Below the pieces are notes generated by a model. That model saw only the letters and a list, made by a program, of their open reading frames with translations. It was not told the origin of the DNA and searched no databases. From assembly GCA_011772755.1 (NCBI GenBank), contig WVYX01000207.1, positions 8,018-47,430 of the forward strand: 39,413 nt of DNA. The letters are read 5' to 3'. Each line of letters opens with the position of its first letter. The first letter of the stretch is position 1. Shown here one piece after another: positions 1-8,385 of this stretch. A program made the position numbers and the translations under genes. This DNA is from Gemmatimonadales bacterium. Lineage in GTDB: Bacteria > Gemmatimonadota > Gemmatimonadetes > Gemmatimonadales > GWC2-71-9.

Positions 1-1409
1 TCCCCCCCCACCCAGACCCCTGCGACGTCTCCCGCCAGCACAGTGAGCTCACCCAACTCGCCAGCGATTACCCGCTCGATGAGCCACTGCCCCTCGGGGG
101 TACGCCACGCGATCCGATCCGGGGTGGCGGCAACCAGGGTATCGGCGCTGAAGGTGAGAGCAACGATCGTGCCCCTGAGTACGACGTTCTCGGCGACATC
201 CCGCGGTACCACGATTTCCCTGCTGCCGTGCCAGGTGACGCCCAGCCCCCGCAGGCCGCCCACCCACACCGTGTCACGGGTGGCGGCCAGGGCCAGGATC
301 GGATCCACTACCCGATCATCGATCCGCGTCACGACGCCGTCGTCGCTTACGAACGCGAGGCCACTGCGGGTGCCGACCCACACACCCTGGCTCCCCTGCG
401 CCAGCGCGTAAGCGTCTTCCATGCCCAGTCCGAAGCCGGTCATCATGGACTCGGCGCGGACACGGGGCTCAACCCGCACCACCCCCGCGTCCGTCGCCGC
501 CCACAGCGACCGCCCCCTGGCCGTCAGGTCTCGCACCGCGCGGAAGTTGTATCCGGTCGCGGGAGGACCCTCGTCGTACTCGTACCGCTGCACGTCATCG
601 CTCACGAACGCGAAGCCGACCCGCCTCCCTCGCAGGCCTGTGCCAGTCCACACACCCCCGGGCACCGTCACCACGGCCCCCACGGCTCGGTCGAGGATGC
701 CAAACGGTAGGCGCTCCACCTCTGTCGTCGCCGCGTCCACCCTGAGCACCCCGAGCCCGTCCGTTCCAAAGAAGATCTCGTCCGTGACCGGAGCGACGGC
801 CGCGGCGGTGTAACGGTAGCGGCGCACACGCTCATCCATCAGCGTGAGCGGAGCCCTCGCGAGGGCGAACGGCACTTGCTGCAACACAGCCTCCACCGTG
901 GTCGTGCGCACCTGCCGCCCAGCAGGAGGCAGCGAAGCCGCACCTGTGGGGATGGGGCTCCCTCGCGGGAGGAACTGCCATCCACGTCGCCCCCGCAGGT
1001 AGATCCCCCGGATGGCGTCGTCGCGGTCAAACATCAGATCCCGTGCGCCGCCCGGCAGCGGGATCGATTCGAAGAGGCGAAGGACGGGCTCGTAGCGCAA
1101 GACGGCCTGTCCCGTGCCGAGCCAGGCCGACCGGTCAAGGGGATCCACCAGGGCGGCCAAGACCGGCTCTGTGGGATATCCATCGAGGTGGGTAACGGGC
1201 GGGTTCCACCGCGCGAACCGCCGGTCGTAGATGCCGAGCCCTCCCCGGGTTGCCTGGTACAGCACGTCCTCAGAAACGGCGAGTGCCTCGACGTAGCTGA
1301 AATCGGAGATGATGACCCGCTCGTCAGGCCGCCAGACACGTGACCCGACTTGGGCGCTGAGGGGCTGGGCGCACGCCAGCGCGGCGAGCAGCACCGCCGC
1401 GCCACGCAT
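1..1409 (-). CDS. Secreted beta-propeller protein, 3' end cut by window edge
   Basis: An open frame runs from ATG at 1409 to the left edge without a stop: 469 codons, so the C-terminus is missing. The N-terminus is a signal peptide (RGAAVLLAALACAQPLSAQ). The body repeats short blades of the kind VWVGTRSGLAFVSDDG, LWAATDAGVVRVEP and VWVGGLRGLGVTW. These resemble the regulator-propeller (Reg_prop) blades of periplasmic sensor regions. No kinase or DNA-binding part is visible, so it may be a stand-alone exported propeller or the sensor part of something longer. The start codon overlaps the nnr stop (TGATG), which implies translational coupling. Substrate and role are unknown. It could easily be overlooked because it has no stop in the window. 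Confidence 0.8.
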   Translation of the reverse strand, partial: MRGAAVLLAALACAQPLSAQVGSRVWRPDERVIISDFSYVEALAVSEDVLYQATRGGLGIYDRRFARWNPPVTHLDGYPTEPVLAALVDPLDRSAWLGTGQAVLRYEPVLRLFESIPLPGGARDLMFDRDDAIRGIYLRGRRGWQFLPRGSPIPTGAASLPPAGRQVRTTTVEAVLQQVPFALARAPLTLMDERVRRYRYTAAAVAPVTDEIFFGTDGLGVLRVDAATTEVERLPFGILDRAVGAVVTVPGGVWTGTGLRGRRVGFAFVSDDVQRYEYDEGPPATGYNFRAVRDLTARGRSLWAATDAGVVRVEPRVRAESMMTGFGLGMEDAYALAQGSQGVWVGTRSGLAFVSDDGVVTRIDDRVVDPILALAATRDTVWVGGLRGLGVTWHGSREIVVPRDVAENVVLRGTIVALTFSADTLVAATPDRIAWRTPEGQWLIERVIAGELGELTVLAGDVAGVWVGG

Positions 1410-2950
1410 CAGACCAGTGCCGGCGCGGGCAACTCGAACAGCACAGGCGGGATGAAAGGGCGCGGTACCGCCAGCATGCGCCACAGCTCGGGCACCGCAG
1501 CCAGCACGTCGGCGGGCCGGGTGGACCGCACCGTCAGATCGGCCGCCGCCAGCTCCGCCGCGCGACCCAACGTGAACGCGCCCAGCGCGGCAGCGTCTCG
1601 GGGATCGATTCCCCGTGCCAGAAACGCCGCGATGAAACCGGAGAGGAGATCGCCGCTCCCACCGGTGGCGAGGGCTGGATTGCCCGTTGCTACTACGCGG
1701 AGCGGCCGGTCGCGCACCGCAATGATGGTGGGGACGCCTTTCAGGAGGACGGTGGACGCAGCCGAAGCGCCAGCGGCGGCAGCAGCGGCAGAAGCGGCGG
1801 CGAAGCGGTCCTCCTTGAGTTGCCCCGCGAACTCATGGAAGGCGTCCAGGAATTCGCCGGGATGCGGTGTGAAGACCCGGGGAGCATCACCGCTGGTGAG
1901 TGCTTCCCAGCCGGTGTGCAGGGCGTCGGCGTCCACCACGACAGGCACTCCGGCCCGCTGCAACACCGCTGCCACGAATCGATTCCGTTCCTCGCCGCGA
2001 CCCAGGCCCGGCCCCAGCACCACGGCATGTGCCCAGTCAATCACCTCCTCGAGCTCAGGCTCACACTCGGGCCCGAGTGCGGTGGTAACCGTGAGGGCGT
2101 CGGGGTGCACTGCCTGGGCCGCCTGCACGGTCTGCTGCGAGGCAGCGATCTTCACCAGCCCGGCCCCGGCTGCGAACGCTGCGGAGGCAGCATGGAGAGC
2201 GGCCCCCGCCATCCCTTCGGCACCGCCAATGATGACGACGTGGCCACGCTGGCCCTTGTGCATCGATGCGGAGAATGCGGGGAGCAGCGCTGCCGCCTCC
2301 GAGTCGACCATGAGGACGGGCCAGGAGGGATCGGAGGGCGGAAAGCCGATATCGGCGATGACCACTTTGCCGCACCAGTCGCGCTGGAGCAGGTGACCGC
2401 GGCGCACACCGCCGAACGTCACGGTCACGGTGGCGCGACAGGGACCCCACGCTTGACCAGTGGAGAGATCGAGGCCCGTCGGCCCGTCCACCGCCACCAC
2501 CGGCCCGGGGTACTCCGCCACACGCTGCGCCAGCTCACCAATGGACCCTCGAGGCTCGCCGGACGCCCCGGTGCCCAACAGGGCGTCGATGGCGACCCCG
2601 ACGGACGGCCACGCCCGGCCTGCCGGGAGGAGTTCAACCCCCTCGTCCAACGCCAGGGCACGGTTGGCCTCGCAGTCGGCGGACCGCTCGTGGTCGGTCT
2701 CCACGGCGCAGACGCGGGCCCCGCCGGCGCGGAGCGCCCGGGCAGCCACCCAGCCGTCACCGCCGTTGTTCCCGTGTCCGGCCACGAGCAGCACACCCTC
2801 ACAGAGCGCAGCGGGGAAATCCCGGGCCAGCACCTGGGCCACGGCCCGGCCTGCCGCTTCCATGAGCACCCGGCTGGGAATGCGACTGGCCACGCGGGCC
2901 CGCTCGTCCCACTCGGCTGCCTGTGACGCATTGAGAACAGGAAGGGGCAT
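1409..2950 (-). CDS. nnr: Bifunctional NAD(P)H-hydrate epimerase / ADP-dependent dehydratase
   Basis: Repairs damaged NAD(P)H hydrates in the cytoplasm. The N-terminal YjeF_N epimerase half shows NNGGDG at residues 61-66, then DALLGTGASG and VAVDGPTGLDLSTG. The C-terminal ribokinase-like dehydratase half shows HKGQRGHVVIIGG, VLGPGLGRG, VVDADALHTG, FTPHPGEF and the GSGDLLSG anion-hole motif. The length, 513 aa, suits the fused enzyme. The frame stays open upstream to a GTG at 2992, but those 14 extra codons are translated intergenic repeat (GGCTGATGGCCGAAGGC), so the ATG at 2950 (MPLPVLNASQAAEWDER) is preferred. The stop overlaps the start of the downstream propeller gene. Confidence 0.95.
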   Translation of the reverse strand: MPLPVLNASQAAEWDERARVASRIPSRVLMEAAGRAVAQVLARDFPAALCEGVLLVAGHGNNGGDGWVAARALRAGGARVCAVETDHERSADCEANRALALDEGVELLPAGRAWPSVGVAIDALLGTGASGEPRGSIGELAQRVAEYPGPVVAVDGPTGLDLSTGQAWGPCRATVTVTFGGVRRGHLLQRDWCGKVVIADIGFPPSDPSWPVLMVDSEAAALLPAFSASMHKGQRGHVVIIGGAEGMAGAALHAASAAFAAGAGLVKIAASQQTVQAAQAVHPDALTVTTALGPECEPELEEVIDWAHAVVLGPGLGRGEERNRFVAAVLQRAGVPVVVDADALHTGWEALTSGDAPRVFTPHPGEFLDAFHEFAGQLKEDRFAAASAAAAAAGASAASTVLLKGVPTIIAVRDRPLRVVATGNPALATGGSGDLLSGFIAAFLARGIDPRDAAALGAFTLGRAAELAAADLTVRSTRPADVLAAVPELWRMLAVPRPFIPPVLFELPAPALV

Positions 2951-2971
2951 GGGAAGTGAGGCTAAAGCTAT

Positions 2972-3149
2972 CGGCCTTCGGCCATCAGCCACCAGCCCTC
3001 AGCGGCGCAGTTTGCAATTCGCGATTCGCAGTCCGGGCTCGAAGCGGCCACCCACGAATTGCGAACTGCGAATTGCATGTTGCCGCTTCCACCGTCCCTG
3101 AGCCAGACAAGCGAGTTCGCAGTCTGCTGACGGCTGAGGGCTGACGGCT
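2972..3149. repeat. Nested inverted repeat: GGCTGA-type outer arms, AATTCGC-type inner arms
   Basis: Fills the gap between the zinc-ribbon gene and nnr. The outer arms are 2972-3003 (minus sense: GCTGAGGGCTGGTGGCTGA) and 3126-3149 (plus sense: GCTGACGGCTGAGGGCTGA). The inner arms are 3011-3032 (TTTGCAATTCGCGATTCGCA) and 3054-3077 (GAATTGCGAACTGCGAATTG). The units are about 6-8 nt and degenerate. The right end of the repeat touches the stop codon of the zinc-ribbon gene. As RNA the region could fold into a long hairpin. Confidence 0.75.
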
Positions 3150-3346
3150 TACTTGAAGCTCTGCCCGATGGCGCGGCCGAACGAGATCTCGCCGTTGTCG
3201 ATACGGAGGTTGAAGCCGCAGTCCGGATTCGAGCAGGCCCATGCCTTGTAACGGATCGGAGCCCCGTCCCGCCCGTAGTCGGACAGCGGGATGAGAACGC
3301 CCTTCCCACACTTGAGACATTGAGGCCAGTTCATCACATCGTCCAT
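3149..3346 (-). CDS. Small zinc-ribbon protein, function unknown
   Basis: A 65-aa protein with four cysteines in two knuckles: C10/C13 (CLKCGKG) and C38/C43 (ACSNPDCGF). This is a rubredoxin/zinc-ribbon-like layout followed by a short basic tail. The start is well supported: an AAGGGAG Shine-Dalgarno at 3354-3360 lies 7 nt upstream of ATG 3346. The C-terminal stop (TAA, 3149-3151) sits on the edge of the GGCTGA-type repeat. The role is unknown; similar small proteins often bind nucleic acid or are partners in larger complexes, but nothing here shows that. Its neighbour is a TIGR04138-type protein. Confidence 0.8.
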   Translation of the reverse strand: MDDVMNWPQCLKCGKGVLIPLSDYGRDGAPIRYKAWACSNPDCGFNLRIDNGEISFGRAIGQSFK

Positions 3347-3367
3347 ACAGCTGCTCCCTTCCCCAAA

Positions 3368-3462
3368 GCCTGGAGCTTAAAGCCTTTAGTCCTCAATCGC
3401 CAGCAATCGCGAGCCCCGGCAGGGCGACCTGCAGAGGGGTCCGGATGCTGAGGATTGAGGAC
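3368..3462. repeat. Inverted repeat between two minus-strand genes
   Basis: The perfect 10-bp arms GTCCTCAATC (3389-3398) and GATTGAGGAC (3453-3462) flank a GC-rich loop. The left arm is preceded by GGAGCTTAAAGCCTTTAG, which is itself partly symmetric. The element lies between the TIGR04138-type gene and the Shine-Dalgarno of the zinc-ribbon gene. It has the same small-word character as the other intergenic repeats but a different word. No T-tract follows, so it is not an obvious terminator. Confidence 0.5.
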
Positions 3463-3472
3463 CAGTGGAACG

Positions 3473-3907
3473 CTACACTACCCTGCCCGCACGACCGATG
3501 CCCGCCCACGGGTAGTCGCCCTCGAACGCCTCCGAAAAGTCGTACACGCCCTGGAAGTCTTCAACCCGGTCATTGGGATGGCGGATGAGGAGGCCAATCT
3601 CGATGAGGACGAACACGATGCGGCCGATATCATCGGTCGCCTCGATTCCCCAATGTGAAAGCACGGTGCGCGCGGTTAGGCCGAATTGCTCCAGGGCAAA
3701 ATCTCGGCACGAGTACGCCAGCTCCCCACCCGAAATGTGACCCCGTACCTTCCGCTTCCGCTGGCAGTACTCGAGAGCCGCCAGCACGAACAGGTAGGCC
3801 CGTTCGTGGTAGCGCCCGTCGAGCGCACGGATCCGCGCGAGGATGTCGTCAGCGAGTTGCAGTTCGAACACGTTATCTAAGGTGGAACAGTCGTCCCTGC
3901 TCAGCAA
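3473..3907 (-). CDS. TIGR04138 / Minf_1886-type conserved protein
   Basis: This 144-aa frame matches the pattern I know for the TIGR04138 family of planctomycetes, verrucomicrobia and relatives. It has RYHERAYLFVLAALEYCQ, then HISGGELAYSCRDFALEQFG, TARTVLSHWGI, GRIVFVLIEIGLLIR and a YDFSEAF end. The function is unknown. The long frame starts at a TTG (3907) next to a C-tract with no Shine-Dalgarno. A GTG at 3871 gives 132 aa and begins closer to the usual family start, so the N-terminus is uncertain. The gene lies between glyA and the zinc-ribbon gene, separated from glyA by a large hairpin repeat. Family membership is by remembered pattern, not by a search. Confidence 0.8.
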   Translation of the reverse strand: MLSRDDCSTLDNVFELQLADDILARIRALDGRYHERAYLFVLAALEYCQRKRKVRGHISGGELAYSCRDFALEQFGLTARTVLSHWGIEATDDIGRIVFVLIEIGLLIRHPNDRVEDFQGVYDFSEAFEGDYPWAGIGRAGRVV

Positions 3908-3919
3908 GGGGGGGGCCGG

Positions 3920-4018
3920 AAGCCTTCAGCCTCCAGCCCTCAGCCAGCGAGGCTGTGGCCGAGCCGCATCCTGTTGAAGGCTGGTGGCTGACGGCTGATG
4001 GCTGAGGGCTGAAGGCTA
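3920..4018. repeat. GGCTGA-type inverted repeat at the glyA stop codon
   Basis: Arm 1 (3920-3945) read on the minus strand is GGCTGAGGGCTGGAGGCTGA followed by AGGCTT. Arm 2 (3975-4018) read on the plus strand ends in GGCTGATGGCTGAGGGCTGA followed by AGGCTA. Over the last 25 nt the arms differ at only a few positions, and about 30 nt separate them. The TAG stop of glyA (4016-4018) is formed by the last bases of arm 2. A transcript through this point could form a stem of roughly 25 bp, which could act as a 3'-end stabiliser or terminator. No T-run follows. Confidence 0.75.
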
Positions 4019-5290
4019 CCCCGCCGCCGCCGCCGCCGCCCGGTACAGGGGGAACGCACCCGCCAGGTCCCGGACCTCAGCGCCAATCCGCGCGACAGTG
4101 CCGTCATCCGGCGCCCGGAGCACCGCATCGATGAATCCGGCCACGCGCCGCATCTCGTCTTCCATCATGCCCCGGGTGGTGAGGGCGGAGGTGCCGACCC
4201 GGATCCCGCTGGTCACGAATGGCGACCGGGGATCACCCGGAACGGTGTTCTTGTTCACGTGGATGCCCACCCGACCCAAGGCCTCCTCCGCCTCCCTGCC
4301 AGTCATCCCCTGCGGGCGCAGGTCCACCAGCAGGAGGTGCGTGTCGGTCCCGCCTGAGACCAGGGTACGCCCGTGCTCGATGAGGGTCTCGCCCAGCACC
4401 ACTGCGTTCTTCACTACCTGCGCCGCATAGAGCCGGAACGCCGGCTGCAGGGCCTCCAGGAACGCCACGGCCTTGGCCGCGATCACATGCTCGAGTGGCC
4501 CCCCCTGCGTGCCGGGGAAGACCTGCTTGTCCACCGCCTTCGCCAGCTCCTCACGACAGAGGATGAATCCGCCCCGGGGACCGCGCAGCGTCTTGTGGGT
4601 GGTGCTGGTGACCACGTCCGCGTGAGGAACAGGCGACGGAATGACCTCTGCCGCGACCAGTCCCGCGATGTGGGCCATGTCAACCAGCAGCTTCGCCTCC
4701 ACCTCTTGGGCGATCTCCGCAAAGCTGGCAAAGTCGATTGTCCGCGGGTAGGCACTGCCGCCGCTGATAATCAACTTGGGACGCTCCGCGCGGGCGACCT
4801 CCCGCACCTGATCCAGGTCGATCAGCCCTGTCACCTCATTCACGCCGTACTGCACGGCGTGAAACAACCGACCGCTCGCGTTGACCGGGGATCCATGAGT
4901 GAGATGCCCGCCGTGCGGGAGCTTCATGCCCATGATGGTATCCCCGGGTTCGAGCACGGCCAGGTAGGCGGCCATGTTGGCCTGGGAGCCGCTGTGGGCC
5001 TGGACGTTGGCGTGGTCGGCCCCGAACAGCTCCAGGGCGCGGTCGATGGCCAACTGCTCGATCTCGTCCACCACTTCGCAGCCGCCGTAGTACCGCCGGC
5101 CGGGATAGCCCTCGGCATACTTGTTGGTCAGCACGGAGCCCATGGCCTCCAGCACCGCGCGGCTGACGAAGTTCTCGCTAGCGATGAGCTCGAGCCCATT
5201 CTCCTGACGGGCGACCTCACGCCGGATCAGGGCGTGGATGCAGCCGTCCGCGTCTTCGAGCGCCCGGGCCCGGTCGTGTTGCTCACTCAT
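4016..5290 (-). CDS. glyA: Serine hydroxymethyltransferase
   Basis: A cytoplasmic PLP enzyme that interconverts serine plus tetrahydrofolate with glycine plus 5,10-methylene-THF. At 424 aa it has the family length. Visible marks are [13 protein letters not shown] (residues 31-43), [50 protein letters not shown] and the Schiff-base lysine K233 in [13 protein letters not shown]. The start ATG (5290) has GGTGAG just upstream and lies 12 nt after the leucine dehydrogenase stop, so it is the last gene of the acyl-CoA/amino-acid run. The stop codon is part of a hairpin repeat. Confidence 0.97.
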   Translation of the reverse strand: MSEQHDRARALEDADGCIHALIRREVARQENGLELIASENFVSRAVLEAMGSVLTNKYAEGYPGRRYYGGCEVVDEIEQLAIDRALELFGADHANVQAHSGSQANMAAYLAVLEPGDTIMGMKLPHGGHLTHGSPVNASGRLFHAVQYGVNEVTGLIDLDQVREVARAERPKLIISGGSAYPRTIDFASFAEIAQEVEAKLLVDMAHIAGLVAAEVIPSPVPHADVVTSTTHKTLRGPRGGFILCREELAKAVDKQVFPGTQGGPLEHVIAAKAVAFLEALQPAFRLYAAQVVKNAVVLGETLIEHGRTLVSGGTDTHLLLVDLRPQGMTGREAEEALGRVGIHVNKNTVPGDPRSPFVTSGIRVGTSALTTRGMMEDEMRRVAGFIDAVLRAPDDGTVARIGAEVRDLAGAFPLYRAAAAAAG

Positions 5291-5302
5291 ACGCGCTCAC
5301 CG

Positions 5303-6442
5303 CTACGCCACTCCCTGCTTCGCCGCAGCGGCCTCGGCAATCCGCTCCCCCGCGAGCCGATCCGCGGCACGGTAGCTGGGGATGCCTGCATCGCTCGCGA
5401 TCTGCAGGACCCGGAGGATGGTGGCGTAGATCTCCGACGCCTTCTGACGCGACCGCTCGAGATCCCACCCTTCCACTTCCGCGTTCACGTTTATGAGCCC
5501 ACCGGCGTTTATGGCATAATCCGGTGCGTAGATGATGCCCCGCTCATGCAGCGCATCGCCGTGCCGCTCCTCGTCCAATTGGTTGTTGGCCGCGCCGGCG
5601 ACAATGTCGACCTTGAGCAGCGTTATGGAGTCGTCGTTGACGACGGCTCCCAACGCACAGGGAGCAAAGATGTCCGCATCGACCGCATAGATGTCGTCCG
5701 GTGCCACTCCCGTCGCGCGGAATTCGTCAACCACCTGCTTCACCTTCCGGTCGTCGATGTCGCTAACCACGAGCTTGGCACCTTCCTCGTAGAGATGCTT
5801 GCAGAGGTAGTAGCCGACGTGCCCGCATCCCTGCACGGTCACCGTCTTCCCCGCCAGCGAATCGCTCCCATAGGCGACCTGTGCGCACGCCTTCATCCCG
5901 CGGTATACGCCGAGGGCGGTCATCGGTGATGGATCACCGGACCGGCCGGCCAGCCCCACCACGTACTCCGTCTCCTCCCGAATGAACTCCATGTCGCTCG
6001 TGCTAGTGCCGACGTCCTCGGCGGTGATGTAGCGTCCGGACAGGGACTGCACGTGACGGCCGTGGGCTCGGAAGATCGGCCCCCGATCCGTCTCATTCGG
6101 GTCGCCCACGATCACGCTCTTGCCGCCGCCGAGGTTGAGCCCCGCTACGGCGGCCTTGTAGGTCATGCCCCGTGACAGCCGTAGCACGTCGATGAGCGCT
6201 TCGAGATCGTTCTCGTAGGTCCACATGCGGGTCCCGCCCAAGGCAGGTCCCAGAGTGGTGTTGTGGATCGCGATGATCCCCCGGTAGCCGGCATCTGGGT
6301 CGTGCCAGATGCTGACCTGCTCATGGCGATGCTCTCCGATGAGTTCGAACAAGCCGTCGTCCAGTGACTTAGTGATTTCGGCTCTACTCGGAGTAGAGCC
6401 CCCGTGCAATGACGATTCGCTGGATTTCACTTGTGCCTTCAT
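5303..6442 (-). CDS. Leucine dehydrogenase (Glu/Leu/Phe/Val dehydrogenase family)
   Basis: An NAD-dependent oxidative deaminase of branched-chain amino acids in the cytoplasm. The N-terminal domain has GIIAIHNTTLGPALGGTRMW (residues 55-74) and the catalytic lysine K108 in LNLGGGKSVI. The Rossmann domain shows VQGCGHVGYYLCKHL and VVSDID, followed by GAANNQL and YAINAGGLINV, all typical of leucine dehydrogenases. The ATG at 6442 makes the frame overlap the upstream acyl-CoA dehydrogenase by 59 nt and gives about 30 extra N-terminal residues compared with Bacillus-type enzymes. A later start (CTG or TTG near residues 27-31, after the hairpin at 6380-6400) is possible. Valine or phenylalanine preference cannot be excluded. 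Confidence 0.92.
   Translation of the reverse strand: MKAQVKSSESSLHGGSTPSRAEITKSLDDGLFELIGEHRHEQVSIWHDPDAGYRGIIAIHNTTLGPALGGTRMWTYENDLEALIDVLRLSRGMTYKAAVAGLNLGGGKSVIVGDPNETDRGPIFRAHGRHVQSLSGRYITAEDVGTSTSDMEFIREETEYVVGLAGRSGDPSPMTALGVYRGMKACAQVAYGSDSLAGKTVTVQGCGHVGYYLCKHLYEEGAKLVVSDIDDRKVKQVVDEFRATGVAPDDIYAVDADIFAPCALGAVVNDDSITLLKVDIVAGAANNQLDEERHGDALHERGIIYAPDYAINAGGLINVNAEVEGWDLERSRQKASEIYATILRVLQIASDAGIPSYRAADRLAGERIAEAAAAKQGVA
6380..6400 (-). promoter_or_regulatory. Hairpin at the acyl-CoA dehydrogenase / leucine dehydrogenase junction
   Basis: A perfect 9-bp stem with a 3-nt loop: GGCTCTACT (6380-6388), CGG loop, AGTAGAGCC (6392-6400). It contains the TAG stop of the acyl-CoA dehydrogenase and lies inside the predicted N-terminal codons of leucine dehydrogenase. 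There is no T-tract, so it is more likely an RNA-processing, coupling or translational element than a terminator. Its function is inferred only from its position. Confidence 0.45.
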
Positions 6443-7553
6443 AGATTTCCGTCACCTTTGCGTCGCGAAAGAGCCGCTCGACTGGGTAGTCGCGCATGTA
6501 GCCGTAGCCTCCGAACAGCTGTACCGCCTGGGTGGTCACCCACATGGCAGTCTCGGAAGCAAACAACTTGGCCATGCTCGCGAGTTCGGCTACCGGATCG
6601 CCGCGGTCCTCAGCCCGAGCCGCCTCATACATCAGCGTGCGGGCCGCGGTGATTCGAGTAACCATGTCGGCTAGCTTGAACTGAATCGCCTGAAACTCCT
6701 TGATAGGCCTCTCGAACTGCTGTCGCTCCCCGCTGTACTGTCTCGCATGCTCGAACGCCGCCCGGGCAATGCCAACCGCCTGAGCCGCCACGCCCATCCG
6801 TCCGTTGTCCAGTGCCCGGAGGGCATACATATAGCCCTCACCTTCTTCTCCCAGCAAATGCTCGTCACCCAGCCGTACATCGTTCAACATGAGGGTCGTA
6901 GTCCGGGACGCCCGGAGTCCGAGCTTGTCCTCCGGTTTGCCAGGCTCGACGCCCGGTGTGCCGGCGGGTATGAGAAACGCCGAGATCCCGCGCCGACCTC
7001 GCCAATCCTCCGGGGTATCGGTTCGCACCATCACCATCAGGAGCTCGGCCGTGTCGCCATTGGTGACCCAGGCTTTCTCACCGGCCAGGACCCAGGCGTC
7101 CCCGTCCCGCACTGCCCGCGCCCGAAGGCTCGCCGCATCCGAGCCACTGTCTGCCTCGGAGAGGGAGAACGCGGCCAACACCTCACCCCGGGCCATGGGC
7201 CGCAGCCAGCGTTCCTTCTGCTCCACCGTTCCATGGGCGAGTAGCATGCTCACCGGCAGCGAGTTGTGTACCGAGAGCGAGATGGAGACCGAGGCATCCG
7301 CCGCCGCAATCTCTTCCAGCACCATCATGTAGGTCAGGGTGTCGAGCCCCAGACCGTCGTACTCCTCGGGAATCCGCAACCCGTAGAACCCAAGCTCGCC
7401 CAACTGCCGCATGACCTCTGCGGGGTACTGCTTCGTCCGATCCCACTCGGCAGCGCGGGGCGCGATCTCCTTCTGCGCGAACTCCCGCGCGAGTGCCACG
7501 ATCTCACGTCGCTGCTCGTCAACCTCTTGCAGCAGCGGCTCAGCTATAGTCAT
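6384..7553 (-). CDS. Short-/branched-chain acyl-CoA dehydrogenase
   Basis: An FAD enzyme that makes the alpha,beta double bond in acyl-CoA and passes electrons to ETF. The 389-aa product has the three usual regions: N-terminal helices ([17 protein letters not shown]), the middle beta domain ([28 protein letters not shown]), and the C-terminal helices with [20 protein letters not shown] and [13 protein letters not shown], whose glutamate (about E372) is the usual catalytic base. The frame is open upstream to 7688, but those codons are out-of-frame hbd. The ATG at 7553 ([14 protein letters not shown]) overlaps the hbd stop by 14 nt. The neighbours suggest butyryl-, isovaleryl- or isobutyryl-CoA as substrate, but the sequence does not decide which. 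Confidence 0.95.
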   Translation of the reverse strand: MTIAEPLLQEVDEQRREIVALAREFAQKEIAPRAAEWDRTKQYPAEVMRQLGELGFYGLRIPEEYDGLGLDTLTYMMVLEEIAAADASVSISLSVHNSLPVSMLLAHGTVEQKERWLRPMARGEVLAAFSLSEADSGSDAASLRARAVRDGDAWVLAGEKAWVTNGDTAELLMVMVRTDTPEDWRGRRGISAFLIPAGTPGVEPGKPEDKLGLRASRTTTLMLNDVRLGDEHLLGEEGEGYMYALRALDNGRMGVAAQAVGIARAAFEHARQYSGERQQFERPIKEFQAIQFKLADMVTRITAARTLMYEAARAEDRGDPVAELASMAKLFASETAMWVTTQAVQLFGGYGYMRDYPVERLFRDAKVTEIYEGTSEIQRIVIARGLYSE

Positions 7554-8385
7554 AGAATCCACCACCGGTCTTCCGACCCAGACGACCGGCGGCCACCATC
7601 TTTCGCAACAGCGGACACGGGCGGTACTTCGGATCGCCGAGCCCATCGTGCAAGACCTGCAGGATGGACAAGCAGACGTCCAACCCAACGAGATCCGCCA
7701 GCGCCAGGGGACCCATGGGATGGTTCATGCCGAGTTTCATGACCGTGTCGACTGCTTCAGCGCTCGCCACGCCTTCCATCACGCAGTACACCGCCTCATT
7801 GATCATCGGCATGAGCACCCGGTTGGCCACGAATCCGGGGTAGTCACTCACCTCCACCGGCGTCTTACCGAGCTCCCGAGCAGTCTCCATCACTGTCGCG
7901 GTCGTTTCATCTGACGTTCCCAGTCCGCGCACGACCTCGACCAGCTTCATGACCGGGACGGGATTCATGAAGTGCATCCCGATGACCTTGTCAGGCCGCG
8001 CCGTACGGGCCGCGATCTCGGTAATGGAGATTGACGAGGTATTGGTCGCCAGAATCGTGGAATCGGCGGCCACCCGGTCGAGCTGTTCGAAGAGGGAGAA
8101 CTTGACGTCGGGTGCCTCCGTGGCGGCTTCCACCACCAGTCCGGCGTCGCCCACGGCATCGAGACCCGTTGCTTTCGTGATCCGCGCTAGGGCCGCGTCC
8201 CGATCACCCTCGGTAAGGGACCCCTTCTTGATCTGCCGGTCCATATTTCGTCGAATGGTCTCGAGTGCCTGGTCGAGCTGCCGTTCGACGACGTCGACCA
8301 TCGTCACGTTCCAACCGTGCTGGGCGAACACGTGTGCGATCCCGTTCCCCATCGTGCCCGCACCGACCACCGCTACCGCTTTCAC
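7540..8385 (-). CDS. hbd: 3-hydroxybutyryl-CoA dehydrogenase
   Basis: A cytoplasmic NAD(P)-dependent oxidation of 3-hydroxyacyl-CoA to 3-ketoacyl-CoA (or the reverse). The 281-aa length matches Hbd of clostridia. It begins [20 protein letters not shown] (Rossmann glycine loop at 8-13) and continues with [59 protein letters not shown] and GLDVCLSIL...[11 protein letters not shown]. The start is the GTG at 8385, preceded by GAAGGGAG and overlapping the CPBP gene stop as GTGA. The frame is open for 70 more codons upstream, but that stretch is CPBP coding in another frame. No enoyl-CoA hydratase is next to it, so the beta-oxidation set here is incomplete. Confidence 0.95.
   Translation of the reverse strand: MKAVAVVGAGTMGNGIAHVFAQHGWNVTMVDVVERQLDQALETIRRNMDRQIKKGSLTEGDRDAALARITKATGLDAVGDAGLVVEAATEAPDVKFSLFEQLDRVAADSTILATNTSSISITEIAARTARPDKVIGMHFMNPVPVMKLVEVVRGLGTSDETTATVMETARELGKTPVEVSDYPGFVANRVLMPMINEAVYCVMEGVASAEAVDTVMKLGMNHPMGPLALADLVGLDVCLSILQVLHDGLGDPKYRPCPLLRKMVAAGRLGRKTGGGFYDYS

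Noticed and set aside
1350-2926. Two long plus-strand open frames opposite nnr
   Set aside because: Both are antisense to a well-supported enzyme and have low-complexity Ala/Ser/Thr or Gly/His-rich products.
4373-5929. 518-codon plus-strand open frame across glyA and leucine dehydrogenase genes
   Set aside because: Runs antisense through two clear enzymes; product is His/Arg/Gln-rich without recognisable motif.
7554-7688. N-terminal extension of the acyl-CoA dehydrogenase
   Set aside because: The extra 45 residues (Cys/Trp/Arg-rich) are out-of-frame hbd; family proteins start at MTIAEP-like sequence.
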